Below the pieces are notes generated by a model, which was given only the letters and a program-made list of their open reading frames with translations, was not told the DNA's origin and did no database searches. A stretch of 64,000 bases of DNA, taken from positions 1 through 64,000 of the forward strand of contig JBBHKE010000090.1 in NCBI GenBank assembly GCA_037447655.1, in the 5' to 3' direction. Both the position numbers and the translations under genes were made by a program. This DNA is from Zygnema cylindricum (Eukaryota; Streptophyta; Zygnematophyceae; Zygnematales; Zygnemataceae). Position 1 is the first letter of the stretch; each line of letters opens with the position of its first letter. Shown in pieces: positions 1 to 11,272 of this stretch.

Positions 1-1618
1 TTGAAAATCTATTTCATGTTGAATTCTACTAAAAACCGGACCATTTTGATAATTCCGCATCTTGAAAAAATAATTTGTTAAAAGTTGTAGCACTTCAGAT
101 TTCTTAATTTCTTAAGTAGAGGAAAAATAAAAAGCCAAAAACAGTTGTCGATTTTTCAATAAGTACATTAATGCACAACTTGTACCAAGATCGTGATAGA
201 ATGCATCTTTTAAAGAGGACGAGAAGGCTTTTCAGGCACTTGTGGGAACAAAGGTGTAAAAGAGGAAGACTACGAGAGGGAAAGGGTAGGAATCTAGTTC
301 ACCGCCCATCATTATTAGTGTTAAAGAAAAATGAGTGTAAATGCGAAATTATAATTAATAGTACTAATTAGTGCAAGGTGACGTGGCAGATTTTGATCCA
401 CTTCCTTAAGTAATGCTGTTAATCTATTTTGTGATTTTTGGCCAAAAAAAACCACAACAGAATAAGTGTTATTAACACTAACAACGATGGGCTGTGTAGT
501 TTACAAAGCGCCGTAGTACTTTTGGGGTTTTCTCGTATAAAAAATAATTAAAAAAAAAAATGGCTAACTTTTCTCATATGTTTTTAGCTCTTTCAAGAAG
601 TATTTCAGTTTTGACTTGGACCTACATTCTCTCTTCATATCGACCAAATTATCCAAACCTTTGCCCAATTTCACACAATTTTAGCAAAAAAAATTGCGTC
701 CTAATCGTCAAGGTCTTCAATATTTTCATATGCCACTTGAAAAATGTTACATTTTAGAGCAGATTTTGCAAAGACTTTACAACTTTTTTTATAAAACCAC
801 TCTTTTTAAAAAATGTGGAACAAGAGCAAAAACAAAAACAGGGATAGGTTCCTCTCTCCCTCCCTCTCCCACTCCCTCTCCCTCGCTCTCTCCCTCTCCC
901 TCTCCCTCTCCCTCTCCCTACAAATATACATTGAACAAATAGACAAAGATGGTTCAATTTCAAAGGGCATAAGGAAAACATCATTATCAACTTCCCCCTC
1001 GCCTCATCTACCGCTCTCTCACTCCCTCTCTCTCTCCATATCCCCCCTTCACTCTACCTCCACAACCTCTCCCCTTCTCCCCTACCTCCCTCCCTCCCTC
1101 CCTCCCTCCCTCCGCCCCTCTCTCCTTGTCGCATCCATCGCCACCCCTCTCCCTCTCTCATTTTTTTTGTCTCCCTCCCCCCTCCCACTCCCTCCCTCTC
1201 TTCCCCTCCCTCCATTCCCTCTCCCTCTATCCCTCTATACTTCTTGTAATTTTCTTTCCTTTACCTTCTATAGCCATTAACCCTAAAAAATAAATAACCT
1301 TCTTATTCTATCTCCTTCTTAAGCGTACTGCATCTCCCAACCCTAAAACCTTTTTTACCGGGAGGGGGAGGGGGAGGGGGAGGGGGAGGGGGAGAGGGAG
1401 GGGGATTGGGAGGGGAAAGCTTTGATTGGACTCAAAAGAAGATTTTAGAAGGAAAGAATAAAAAAAGAAAAGGAAAGAAAAAAAAAGTATATAAAGAATG
1501 AAAAAAAAGGTTGGGAGTGTAGAGTTGTACGAACGGTTGCGGAAGGTAAGGTAGTGAGTGGTTGAGAAAAGAGAAAGAGGAGAGGGACTTTCAAAGCTCT
1601 GAGTTTTATTAACACTAA
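1..1618. other. No gene recognised; low-complexity tracts
   Basis: I see no supported gene here. A pyrimidine-rich CTCCCT/CTCTCC tract runs at about 853-1240 and a GGGAGG tract at about 1358-1406. The open frames in these tracts follow from the biased composition (Ser/Leu/Pro on one strand, Arg/Gly/Glu on the other) and are not credible proteins. Confidence 0.7.
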
Positions 1619-2582
1619 GAGCACTTTCCCATGTGCTAAAGTTCCAGTTATTCTGTGTCGTTTTCCTTTATAACTTGGAAAGAAATGAAAAAATTCTATA
1701 GCCTTATTAATAAATTGAAATTACCACCGTACAAGTTGCGTTACCTTAAAACTTTATATGTACAGTTTGTCGTCTAGCGCGTTTCGACCCACTTTCGCGT
1801 CCTTTCAGCTCATCTTCAAACTTTATATAAAATCACATTGCGAGGTGATTTAAATATAGTTCCATGAGGTGAGAGAATAGGCATATGCTATTGCACGTGT
1901 CGGAAGTTTTTGACAATATCTGTGCGCGGAGCACCGAAAGAAAAACCCACCGCACGTTCCAACATGTGCTTGACTTTTTTCTGTGCGCTTGTACGACTTT
2001 TTTCCGTGCGCTTTTTCCCATACAAGGGCCGTGGAGGTGTCTCGACCAACGGACGCCATTTCGCAAAAGCGAAGTAAGTGAAAGCGCCTCTCTTGCGCCC
2101 TCTCCCAATACAACGTCTTTCTCACAATTCTTGCAACGAAAAATGTCAATATTGGTATCAAATGAAAGATCTCTGAAAACGATTTCTTTTGACTATCTTT
2201 GGGCGTATTTTGATAGCAAGTAGAGTGAGAAAAACAAAAAAATACAATCGGGAAACCATGGCGGAAAGTTTTAGAATTTGTGACGTCGAAATTGACATAA
2301 TTGAGCGTGACGTGCGTGACGTCATACTGTCACAAACTCTAAACATCTTCAATGCCTCCACGTCGACAATGTGGCGTGCATACATTGCGAAGTGACAGAA
2401 ACTGTTCAGCATACGGGTGGACATCTGAAATTGAAGCCGAGTGGAATTTTCACAACATTTTGTGTATCGTTTATCTGTCACATGTTCCATACATGCCTAC
2501 GCTTGTCACTTTTCAATTACGGAGAATCTTCGTTAGCAATAAATTTACAAGATTAAAGTTTCGGTTACATGGGAAAGTGCCC
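1619..2582. mobile_element. PIF/Harbinger-like non-autonomous element, copy 1
   Basis: The terminal inverted repeats are GAGCACTTTCCCATGT on the left and its near-complement ACATGGGAAAGTGCCC on the right. They are flanked by a TAA duplication at 1616-1618 and 2583-2585. A 3-bp TWA target and GGG-type ends are characteristic of PIF/Harbinger. Interior segments match the copies at 41790-42570 and 56021-56816, including a stretch around a CGTCGACAATGTGGCG motif. No transposase is visible, so it is non-autonomous. This copy has an extra interior segment (about 2196-2355) also found at about 35696-35855. Confidence 0.8.
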
Positions 2583-2644
2583 TAATAGCGAGTCAAGGTG
2601 TAACTGCTGAAAATGGTTGCAGCCTTTTCTCGAGTCGTACACTA

Positions 2645-2859
2645 CAACCGTGAATTGTTATTGGCGTAATTTTTTTTTCGCCACTTAAAACATCTTTTCT
2701 CCATACACACTTGTCGGATTGTGGATGTGACGGTTGCAATTGAAAGGTAACATTCTCACCTCTGATTATCATCTCAAATTGAAAATCCAACAAGTGTGAA
2801 CGGAGAAAATATGTTTGAAGTGGCAAAAAAACCATGACGCTAATAACGATTCGTAGTTG
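2645..2859. mobile_element. TA-target MITE with long inverted repeats
   Basis: The two halves of this 215-bp unit are nearly reverse complements. The ends begin CAACCGTGAATTGTTATTG and CAACTACGAATCGTTATTAG (reverse complement of the right end), with TA on each side. Inner arm sequence built on CGCCACTTAAAACATC is also inverted. Related half-arms occur near 35440 and 39515. It has no coding capacity. TA targets suggest Tc1/mariner-type mobilisation, which is inference. Confidence 0.7.
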
Positions 2860-2899
2860 TACATTCTCTAGATGGTTGAATTCACGTTCGACGTTTTCC

Positions 2900-3968
2900 A
2901 TCTCTCATTCCGAAAACAACTTTAATTTGCAATAACGCATATTAGAGGAATTCACCACCAGTGAAGTTAACAGCCTCTTAGACTCGTTACTTTTGTTCAT
3001 TTGCATACCCATTTTTGTTCATGTTTCGAGTCGGGGGCCGGTTCGTGGCTTCAATCCAAACCAACATTGTTGACACTTGGACATTTTGGACACTTTGTCT
3101 AACGTGTTCACGTATTCCTTACGTTTGCGCTAGGGTTTCCCTCACCCTCTCTTTCTAAATGTCTGATTGTTATCGTCTTAGAAGTCCCCAGGATGACTTG
3201 GTTTTGCTCTACGGTTTGGGAGGACCGTAGGTGATGCAATCCTCATTGATCCGACTATGACCATCGTTTTATCTCGTGCGCCATTGGATACGAGCGTGAT
3301 GGCTTAAGACTCAACTGCTTTTAAGGAACGAGATTCTTCTCGTTAAGAACAAGCAAAGTAGTTTATCCCATTTGCGTGGGAGATTGTTAGCCTTTTGGTG
3401 AAGTCCTTTGGCGATTTCCTGTGCAATTGTGCGTGAAACACATTTGAATCTTCCATCAAGCCATTTACTGCGAGCATGTCTCAATTGCCCTTCAACGAGA
3501 GCAACCTAGGGCTCTCCTTCGGTGGATCGCGATAGGAAATGATAGGCGGTTCCTCTTAGATCCTCCACCTACGAATTAAGTCAACGTCCACGCTATTTGC
3601 GTGCGTGGATTTTAAATTGTAGGGTTATGGGTAGTCATATACTGTAGGTTTCTTCTTTTTTTGTAGTCTATCTTTTGTAGTGTTATTTATTTTTCGTGGT
3701 TACTTACCTCGGAGTTGAATTTAGCGTCCCATTTTTGTGCACTGATTCTTTATTTACAATTCTATTTGATACGTTTATTCGTTTTATTTTACCCCTTTTG
3801 TGCCGTGATAGTTTTTTCTTCGCAGTCTTTGGACCTTACCCTTTGTGAACATCGTCCATAATTCGTCTTCACAGTGTCGTTTCACAAGATAGCCAAGCAG
3901 CCGTTGTATTCGACGTTACCAAACATGTTATTGCCATATCTCATAGGAGATATCCTTAGTCTCATTAC
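2900..3968. other. No feature recognised
   Basis: This unique-looking AT-rich sequence has no long open frame, no clear exon pattern and no terminal repeats. It could be an old retroelement leader or LTR remnant, but I cannot support that. Confidence 0.5.
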
Positions 3969-4357
3969 TAGTGTTGTGTGTTGAGATCCCTCTACCGATA
4001 AACTTTCTGTACCTATTTTTGGGAACCCGATAATTGATACATCTGGAAGCTCAATTTCGTTATATTTTACCCATATATCGGTTTGATTTATCAATAATTT
4101 GTATCGCTATATATTGACGCGACGTTTGGTTGCCAAAAAAAAATCAACCAACTCCTCCCCCCCTCCCCGCGAGAGTTGTTCTTCGGTACAATTTTTCATT
4201 CATTCTTTCCGATTTCAATTGTACGGAACCCCACCTCCCACCAAATATGTCGCGATACTTTTTTTTTGTCCCGGAGCGATACATCGAGCCCTCTAACGGT
4301 TCGATATATCGAGGATCGAAGTTATCGAGATAAAATTTTTCATGATACACAACACTA
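3969..4357. mobile_element. hAT-like MITE relic
   Basis: The ends are TAGTGTTGTGTG (left) and ACACAACACTA (right), forming an inverted repeat shared with the element at 57047-57831. The right half contains the same ATCG-rich subterminal motifs (for example CGATATATCGAGG). I could not see a clean target duplication, so the boundaries are less certain than for the later copy. Confidence 0.55.
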
Positions 4358-6190
4358 AAACTACAGTACAGTTAGTGTTCGTTTCAAGTTTCCCCGGTGT
4401 GGTGATCCTTGGGTACCCTCGGTTCACCGTTAGAAATGCGCCGTAAGTTTCACCACTATAAGATACCTACCGGGTATTTGATTAGGGCTTGCACGTCTAA
4501 GGTTTTTTACTATGTGTTTTTGTTTTTTTTAATATAAACAAAAATACAAATAATAAAAAACCCGAAACATATATGCACATTTTTACGGCCGCGTGGCGCG
4601 GCGCGGCGCGTCGTAAAACGAAATGATGATGGGGGGGCGACGTGGATCCCTCCCGATGCGCGAAACCGACCGCTCATGTTCACAGCGCCCGAAAAACGCA
4701 CAGCTCAATGCTTCACTCGTTACATTCGATGTCACTAAACACGTTTTACACCGTGAATCGCTATTAATGTTAAGAAATAATTGGTGTTTAAAAAATTAGT
4801 GTTATTAACTCTTATTTGGGTTCGAGGCCTTTTGCCAAGAAAAAATGAACTCTGATTTAGGCATAACTTCCATTGGATTTTTTCCATATCTCTCTCCTCT
4901 TCCTTCCCATTCCCCTCTCTCTCCCCCTCCCTCTCCCTCCCCCCCTCCCCCCCTCCCCCTCCCTCTTCCTCTTCCTCTCCCCTTTTCATTTCTACAATAG
5001 AAAAAAAGGGTTTCAAATCCCCGTAGTCTCCACCTTCGTTTAAGGTACACACAACTTAAAAATATATCAAAAAAATAACACTTATTCTCATACATATTTC
5101 TATTTTTATATATTTTTTTATATTTTTTTTCTTTGTGTTTTTTACTTTTGACCGAGACGCGATTCTGTTTTAAAGCTGTTTATGATGATGATAGGGAAGA
5201 GGGGGAGAGGAATAGAGGGAGAGGGAGAGAGGGAGGAGGGAGAGAGGGGGAGATTAGATCACAAAAATCCAAAAAGTGCTCCACAATCCCATGAACAAAT
5301 GTTTCCCAATATTAGAAACTTACTGTGACAATCTGGGTCAGGTTTTGAAAACATCCAAAAAAGTTTTTTTTTAAACTGCCCTATTTTTATAGCTTCAAAT
5401 TACTATCTTACTGTTTATGGTCCTCTTTCCCTTGAGAAATAATAACTAAAAAAACATAATAGAACTATCCTATTTTTCGCAATCACAGAACTTCCTCAAT
5501 ATGTCAATAAGGACTCCTCGGGTTTGTGGTAATTAATTAGTGTATTCGACAAATTTACAATGTGTAATTATGTCATAGAAAAAGTCCACTTCCTATTTTT
5601 TGTCAATTTATGAAAGAAGCATAAAAACATACAGTTTTTCTACAGCAAAAAACGGCAATCTCAGTTTAGTATACATTTACCTCGAAAAACATGAAAATGT
5701 ACACCATGTCATACCAAAAAACTACAATTCCACTCGATTTTCATTTTCATGTGTGAAGAACATGAAGATACAATTATTCTTAACATCGACAAGGCCGAGT
5801 CTCTTGGAAATTTATAGACTACAAATGTGTGTACATAGCAAAACTAGGAAAAACCTCAAATTTATGGCGATTAAAAAACATGCGAAAAACAGCAAAAAAC
5901 GACAAAAACAACAAAAAACGACAATTAACGAAAAAAACGGTAAAGGGCGAGTAGGAACGAGCGATAAACGGTTGTATGCAATTTGCCAAAATCGAACTTG
6001 AGCGTCAAAATTTCTGAAATCCTCGTAAAAGAGAAACCGCCAATCTTGCCTTCCCTTCCCTGCAAACAACACTAATAATTGTGAATGTTGCAAGCTGATA
6101 ACTTTGTGCTGTGTTTTATAAACCATCATCTTCTAAAGTCATATTCGGGATTAAAATTGCATCAACAAACAAAGTTAAACGTCAATCGAC
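4358..6190. other. No gene recognised; CT and GA tracts
   Basis: A CTCCCC-rich tract lies at about 4890-4985 and a GGGAGA-rich tract at about 5190-5255. A single MITE-like end (CACCGTGAATCGCTATTA) lies near 4750. A GC-rich GGCGCGGCGC cluster is at about 4595-4612. The 133-codon frame at 5600-6001 has no recognisable domain. Confidence 0.55.
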
Positions 6191-6199
6191 GTTGTCAAA

Positions 6200-6705
6200 A
6201 TAAAGGGGAGAAGAAAAAGAAAAAAAAAGAAACAAAGGAGAAAGAAAGGAGAAAGGAGAAAGAAGAAAGGGAAAAGAAAAAGAAGAAAGGAGAAAGGAGA
6301 AAGGAGAAAGGGGAGCGGAGACAAAAGACAGAAGAAAGAAGAGAGAAGCAAAAAGACAAAAGCAAGAAGGAGAAAGAAGGAAGAGGAAGGAAGGAAGAAA
6401 AAGAAGAAAGGAAGGAAGAAGGGAACGGAAAGGAAGAAGAAAGAAGGAATGAAGAAAAGAAAATGGAAAGAAGGAAGAAGGAAGAAAAAAAAGAAAGGAG
6501 AACAGTGAAGGAAAAAGGAAGAAAAAAAATTGAAAGAAGGAAGAAGGAAGAAAGACAACAGAAAAAATAAAAAAGGAGAATGAAGAAAGAAGAAATAAAG
6601 AAAAACGGAAAAAAGAAAAGCGAAAGAGAAGAAAGAAGAACAAGAAAAGGAAGAAGGAAGAGAAAAGAAAGAAAAAAGAAGAACGACAAAAGAAAAAAAA
6701 AAAAG
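6200..6705. repeat. About 500-bp GAAGGA purine tract
   Basis: The plus strand is almost pure A/G (GAAAGGAGAAAGGAG-type units) over about 500 bp. It gives long open frames on both strands (Lys/Glu/Arg-rich and Phe/Ser/Leu-rich) that I regard as compositional artefacts. Such tracts can form triplex (H-) DNA. Confidence 0.85.
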
Positions 6706-6719
6706 ATTTCCATAATATC

Positions 6720-8255
6720 TTGCTCATAGAATTCTTTCATAGCCCTGTCATAATAAAACTTTTGGAAAGTAGAGAGGTAAGACTAAAGACAAATATTCAC
6801 ATGAATCTACTTCGGTTATTATGCTTTTGCGAAAAAAAAACGAATGAAATTGTTTAATCACAAGCAGAGATCTTGCAATGTAATAACTATCCAGAGAAGA
6901 TAAGCTAAGAAATACCGAGTGAGAAGGCGAGGGGGAGGGATAAAGGGAGGTAAGAGAGAGAAAGGGAGGGAGGGAGGGAGGGAGGGAAAAAGACAGAAGA
7001 ATCCATCATGAGTACCATTAGATGACAAAGGTGACAACGTAACCTTTCCCCGACTAAAATGTGAACAAAAAAAATACAAAAAACTTCACTTGATTCAGGT
7101 GATGGACTGAGAAGCAGCATAAAAAAAGATGATAAAACAGTCATCCTAAACAAAAAAAAAAAACAGAAAAAAAGAGTTCCAAGCGAACAAAAAACAAGGC
7201 AAGAGTTTCACTTGAACAACAAAAATTTCCCGAACCCCCCGTGGAAATAAAGTAAAATAAAATATAAAAAATGAAACTAAAACAAAGCATAAAATAACAA
7301 CAAAAATAAGCCAAAACAACAAAAAACAACAACAAAATAAAATATTCAAGCAAATACTCATCATATTGACCCAAACTTAGGTTAAATAAAACAATTACAC
7401 ATCAGATTTAATAAAAATATAATTATGCTCAAATAGCATCAATAAGAGACGAAAAAAAGAAACAAAAAAAAAAAAAAAACAGAAAAGATAAAAAAAATGA
7501 AAGAGAATGTACCCATCGAAGAGGCACCTAGAAGAGCGATGAGAGAGCCAATCAATGAGAAGCCTGAGCCGGTAAAGCCTTTAACTGCATTAAAAAAAAA
7601 CAATATTAATCTTTCTTTTAACATCACAAATCCTCTCCCACTCCCTTTCCTCCTCACCCTCCTCCTTCCCCTTCTCCTCCCCTTGCCCCCCCTTTCTCTC
7701 TCTCTCTCTCCCTCCACTCCCTCTCTCCCACTCCCTTTTCCCCTTCCATTCCCTCTCTTCCACCCCCTCCTAATGATGCCCCCAATGCACAAAATGCGGA
7801 AAACCTTAACCTCTCTCTCTCCTTCTCCTCTCCCTCTCTTTCTCCCCATCTCCCACCTCGCCTCCCCCTCGCCGCCCCTCTCCCTCATATTGATGCTTCC
7901 GATGCATTTGATGAAGTATACCTTAGTTTAAAGTAGATCCAAAACATAGTTGAAAAAAAATCAAAATGATTCAAAAAAGTTTAGCAAAAAACCTTGACAT
8001 CGCATACATTAAGTGTTAATTAAATTATACGTTTATTCAATTAGATTCTAATTCAATTACATGTTGAATCAATTTGATGCTTATTAAATTGTTGAGTATC
8101 GTCACTCACAGGAATACCGATGGCATATTGATCCATGTCTTTCATAGTTTTAACAACCTTCTCTATTTTTTCGTTGGTTCGTTTGAGAACATCGACGATA
8201 CTTTATTCCTACGTTTGTTTTGCGTGTCACAAGCAGAATTGATTGATTGCTCGGG
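6720..8255. other. No supported gene; GGGA and CTCC tracts
   Basis: An AGGG tetranucleotide tract is at about 6930-6985 and CTCCCT-rich tracts at about 7635-7770 and 7800-7885. A 40-bp unit around TGATGCCCCCAATGCA (7774) recurs imperfectly as TGATGCTTCCGATGCA (7891). The open frame at 7497-7620 (+) and its antisense have no family I recognise. Confidence 0.5.
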
Positions 8256-8258
8256 TTA

Positions 8259-10006
8259 ATCATTTAACAACTCATCCGGTACAATGTAACAAATATCCAA
8301 ATTGACTTTTTCTTCCAAATTCAAAAACCAATCAACATTGACGGAATTGACAATGAAACCATGTTTCAAATTCAAGGTTGCGTTCATTAAGTGACCTCTT
8401 GCAACAAAATTCATAGCCGAGCCATTTTGTGGTTGGGAAACAAGAATGATTCCCTCGTCACCTTCAAAACACGATGTAAATTCCTTCATCGAAACAAGTC
8501 GGCTTTCTTTCAACGAAATTGTTGAAAAACTTCGAGTTTTGAGATCTTTCATACGAAAATCGCCGCCATTCCTCAATTTGTCGAGAGGAAATACTTCAAA
8601 CATGTTCCCAGCCAAAACGCCTTGAAATTTTTTACGAGCATATTCAATCGATTTCCCCAAATCAACAAATCATCACTTTTAAATTTCAAAAACAACTTTT
8701 TTGTAACAAAAAACGACGCATGACGATATGTAAACTCTTGGAAATTGTCATGAGGAACAATGTGAACAAAGTCGTGGAAAATATCCGGTGGGTTGCTAAA
8801 ATGATTTCCCGAAATATGCATCAACTTTTAGGGTTTGGAAAAGTTGTTAATCAACGTGTGTAATTCTTCATCCACTGACTGGGAGTCACTTGTAGGTTGA
8901 AAAACTCGTCGCTGCCTGCAAAATAGTTAATGCACGCTTCAATACGCTTTTCAAAAGGGTAACCTAAACAAACCGTCGAAAAATTCAGAAAACTCTGACC
9001 TACTCCACAATGGCATGTAGGCCAATTTATGATATTACCATTTTTTAAACTCGTTGTACCAATCTTTTCGCCTCGGAGTTATAGCCAAAGTAACAACTTG
9101 AGCATCGACCACTCCAAGGACAGTATCATATAAACCGAAAACCTTTTGGCTGTTAAAAACAAATCTCACACCGTATATTAATCGATCGAAAGAGTCAAAA
9201 TCAGAGATTCTTTCGGAAGTAATAACAAACGTGCAATTCGGGACGACATGGTGTCTGTATTTGAAAATCCAACTAAGACGCCTAAAAACATATACGAGGT
9301 AGAGAAGCATCATAGATTTACCAATCCCAAGAGTTCCAAGAATAGTCCATAAAATTTTCAAGTTAATTATGCATTTTTTGGAGATAGTTGAGTCATTGCC
9401 TTGCGACCAAACTTGCATCTCTGCCATAATTGCGTCGTAACATTTACGAATCATCAATGTTTGGTACTTGTGACCATCTACAAATACCGATTGCTCAAAT
9501 TCCAAATATCTCGTCGATGAAAAGTCGCCATACTTTTTGTTGGCGTTGACAATCTTCTTAAGAGCTTTTCTCAACTTTGTTATCATTCCATCTTTTCCAA
9601 ATTGTAAAGCCGGAACACCACTGATGTCAAATTGTGGACTTGGTGAAAGCTTTACCAAAACATTACGATAATGCGCTTCATCTAGTTCGAGCATCTTTAT
9701 CTTCTCTTCCACTTCAAGGAGGTTATCCCTCTCGGTAGAACTGTCCCGGTGTAGAGAATCTTTTAGATTTGGGGCTTCCCTTTCTTTCAAGGCTTTCAAT
9801 TCTTCCATCTTTTTTGGGATGTCTTCCCGTTTTTCCAATACTTTCCCTAAACTCTTGGTCTCCATCTCAAGTATTCTAAGATATGTCACCTTCTCATGTT
9901 TAAACTCCATCTTTTTTTTAGAGTTAGAGAGGTGATTCTTCTCTTCAGAAGTCAAACTGTCTTGGTTGAGAGCTTCCCTTTTCATCAAGGCTTTTATTTC
10001 GTCCAT
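8259..10006 (-). pseudogene. Crinkler/RHS-type P-loop NTPase, broken
   Basis: The longest intact piece (10006 to 9035) encodes 323 residues: a Lys/Glu-rich N-terminal helical region, then a Walker A motif GTLGIGKS (about 9325-9345) followed by a hydrophobic strand, MLLYLVYV. This arrangement is typical of the P-loop domain of Crinkler (CRN) and retrotransposon-hot-spot-like proteins. After a stop the reading continues with YMPLWSRSEFSE, resembling the conserved Y-M-P-x-W segment of that family. Two further pieces, 8824-8573 and 8660-8256, resemble the C-terminal part, ending near DICYIVPDELLND. Stops and frame changes separate the pieces, so this is a pseudogene unless introns were missed. 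The family assignment is by motif and layout only. CRN-like genes are scattered across eukaryotes and often lie among retroelements, as here. Confidence 0.6.
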
Positions 10007-10213
10007 TTTTTTGAAATGTCTTGTAGTCGCTTAAGATACCAATTATCCATGTGTTGACAATATTGTGTGTTGTTGACCACTATGACAAATGGGCTATGTA
10101 TAACCACTTCGGCCACGTTATCCACTGCGCTCACATCGAATGAGAAGAGATGAATAAAACTATGGGGACTTGGAGAACTTCAAAAGGAAAAGAGAGATAA
10201 AAAACAAGGACGT

Positions 10214-11272
10214 TGTCATGCCGAAAGTCGTCAGCACGTATTCTGATTAAATCATGTACTAATTGAAGTTTTGGTGACCTGACAGGTACATACCCGAGGG
10301 TACAACTAGAGATTCGTACGGGACAAAGGTCGAAATATACTCTTGTACGGAACTACGGGAACACAGTGTAAAATCAGCGTGGAACTGGACCACGGTACGA
10401 CATCAGACGTCAGGAATTCAAACGGCCACAAACCTGACAGGTGTTTGAAGTCATGAACCCTTGGAGGTTCATGCATCATTTTTGCTTATCTTAGGGAGGG
10501 TTTTTATCCTCGAGGTGTAGATGTAAGGCAGTCTGAGGCGGCCACGCAGCGGTCGTCTCTTGAAACTGGCAGCGTTTTAACATAGAAGCCAGCCTGCTCA
10601 GAGACATGTAGGAATTAGTGTAACCGTACGGATTAGTGAAAGCATAGGATAAATGCCATTTGGCGAGATAGAAACTTTTTCAAATTAAGTACGGGAATCC
10701 AACATTGGAAGGTTGTCGTTTTTTGGCATGTTTTTTCTCGGGATTTGTCGAACCTTGTGATTTTAGGGTTTTCACCTAAATATTTAGTGATAGGCTAGTT
10801 TTTGAGTTAGGGCTTTTCCTTTTTCAGACCCATAGTTTCATGCTAGTAATTGTCTCTGAGCTTTTCCTTCTTTTTGTACTAAGACCTTACCTAATCTACC
10901 GGCGCAAGCCAACCTGCAAGGTTTCCCTCCATACCATCTTCTACTTGCTGTGATTTGTGGATTGTGTCTGTGGACTTGTTGTTTTCTTGCTGTCTTTCTT
11001 TTTGTACTAAGACCTTACCTAATCTACCGGCGCAAGCCAACTTGCAAGGTTTTCCTCCAGACCATCTTCTACTTGCTGTGATTTGTGGATTGTGTCTGTG
11101 GACTTGGTGTTTTCTTGCTGTCTGGACGTTGACCGTACACGCTGGTACTCACCTTGCCTGGCCTTGGAGGAATACCGGTTATCGCGGCTCTTTCATCTCG
11201 CTAAGGAAGGGTTCTTACCAGCTGATTGGACTCTTGTAGGGAATATTGATGACTTTAGGGCCCAGTGGCTAC
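10214..11272 (+). repeat. 5' LTR of element A (Ty3/gypsy)
   Basis: It starts TGTCATGCCG, like the LTRs of element B (19554 and 25358), and ends near CAGTGGCTAC, matching their CTAGTGGCTAC ends. Other shared landmarks are a hairpin at 10452-10473, a GAGGGT..ATCCTC hairpin at about 10499-10514 and a CTCTTGTAGGGAAT block near the end. The rest has diverged strongly from the LTRs of B, so A belongs to an older or different subfamily. The exact last base is uncertain by a few positions. Confidence 0.7.
10872..11127 (+). repeat. 128-bp tandem duplication inside LTR A
   Basis: The segment beginning TTTTTGTACTAAGACC at about 10872 is repeated almost exactly from about 11000. The two copies differ at only a few bases. 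It lies in the downstream third of the LTR and lengthens the probable R/U5 region. Confidence 0.85.

Noticed and set aside
6085-6740. Long Lys/Glu-rich frame on plus and Phe/Ser/Leu-rich frames on minus strand
   Set aside because: They coincide exactly with the A/G-only tract, are open in several frames at once, and have no domain.
7497-7931. 144-codon plus frame and 149-codon minus frame
   Set aside because: Most of each is translation of CT-rich tracts; the non-repetitive first 35 codons match nothing I recognise.
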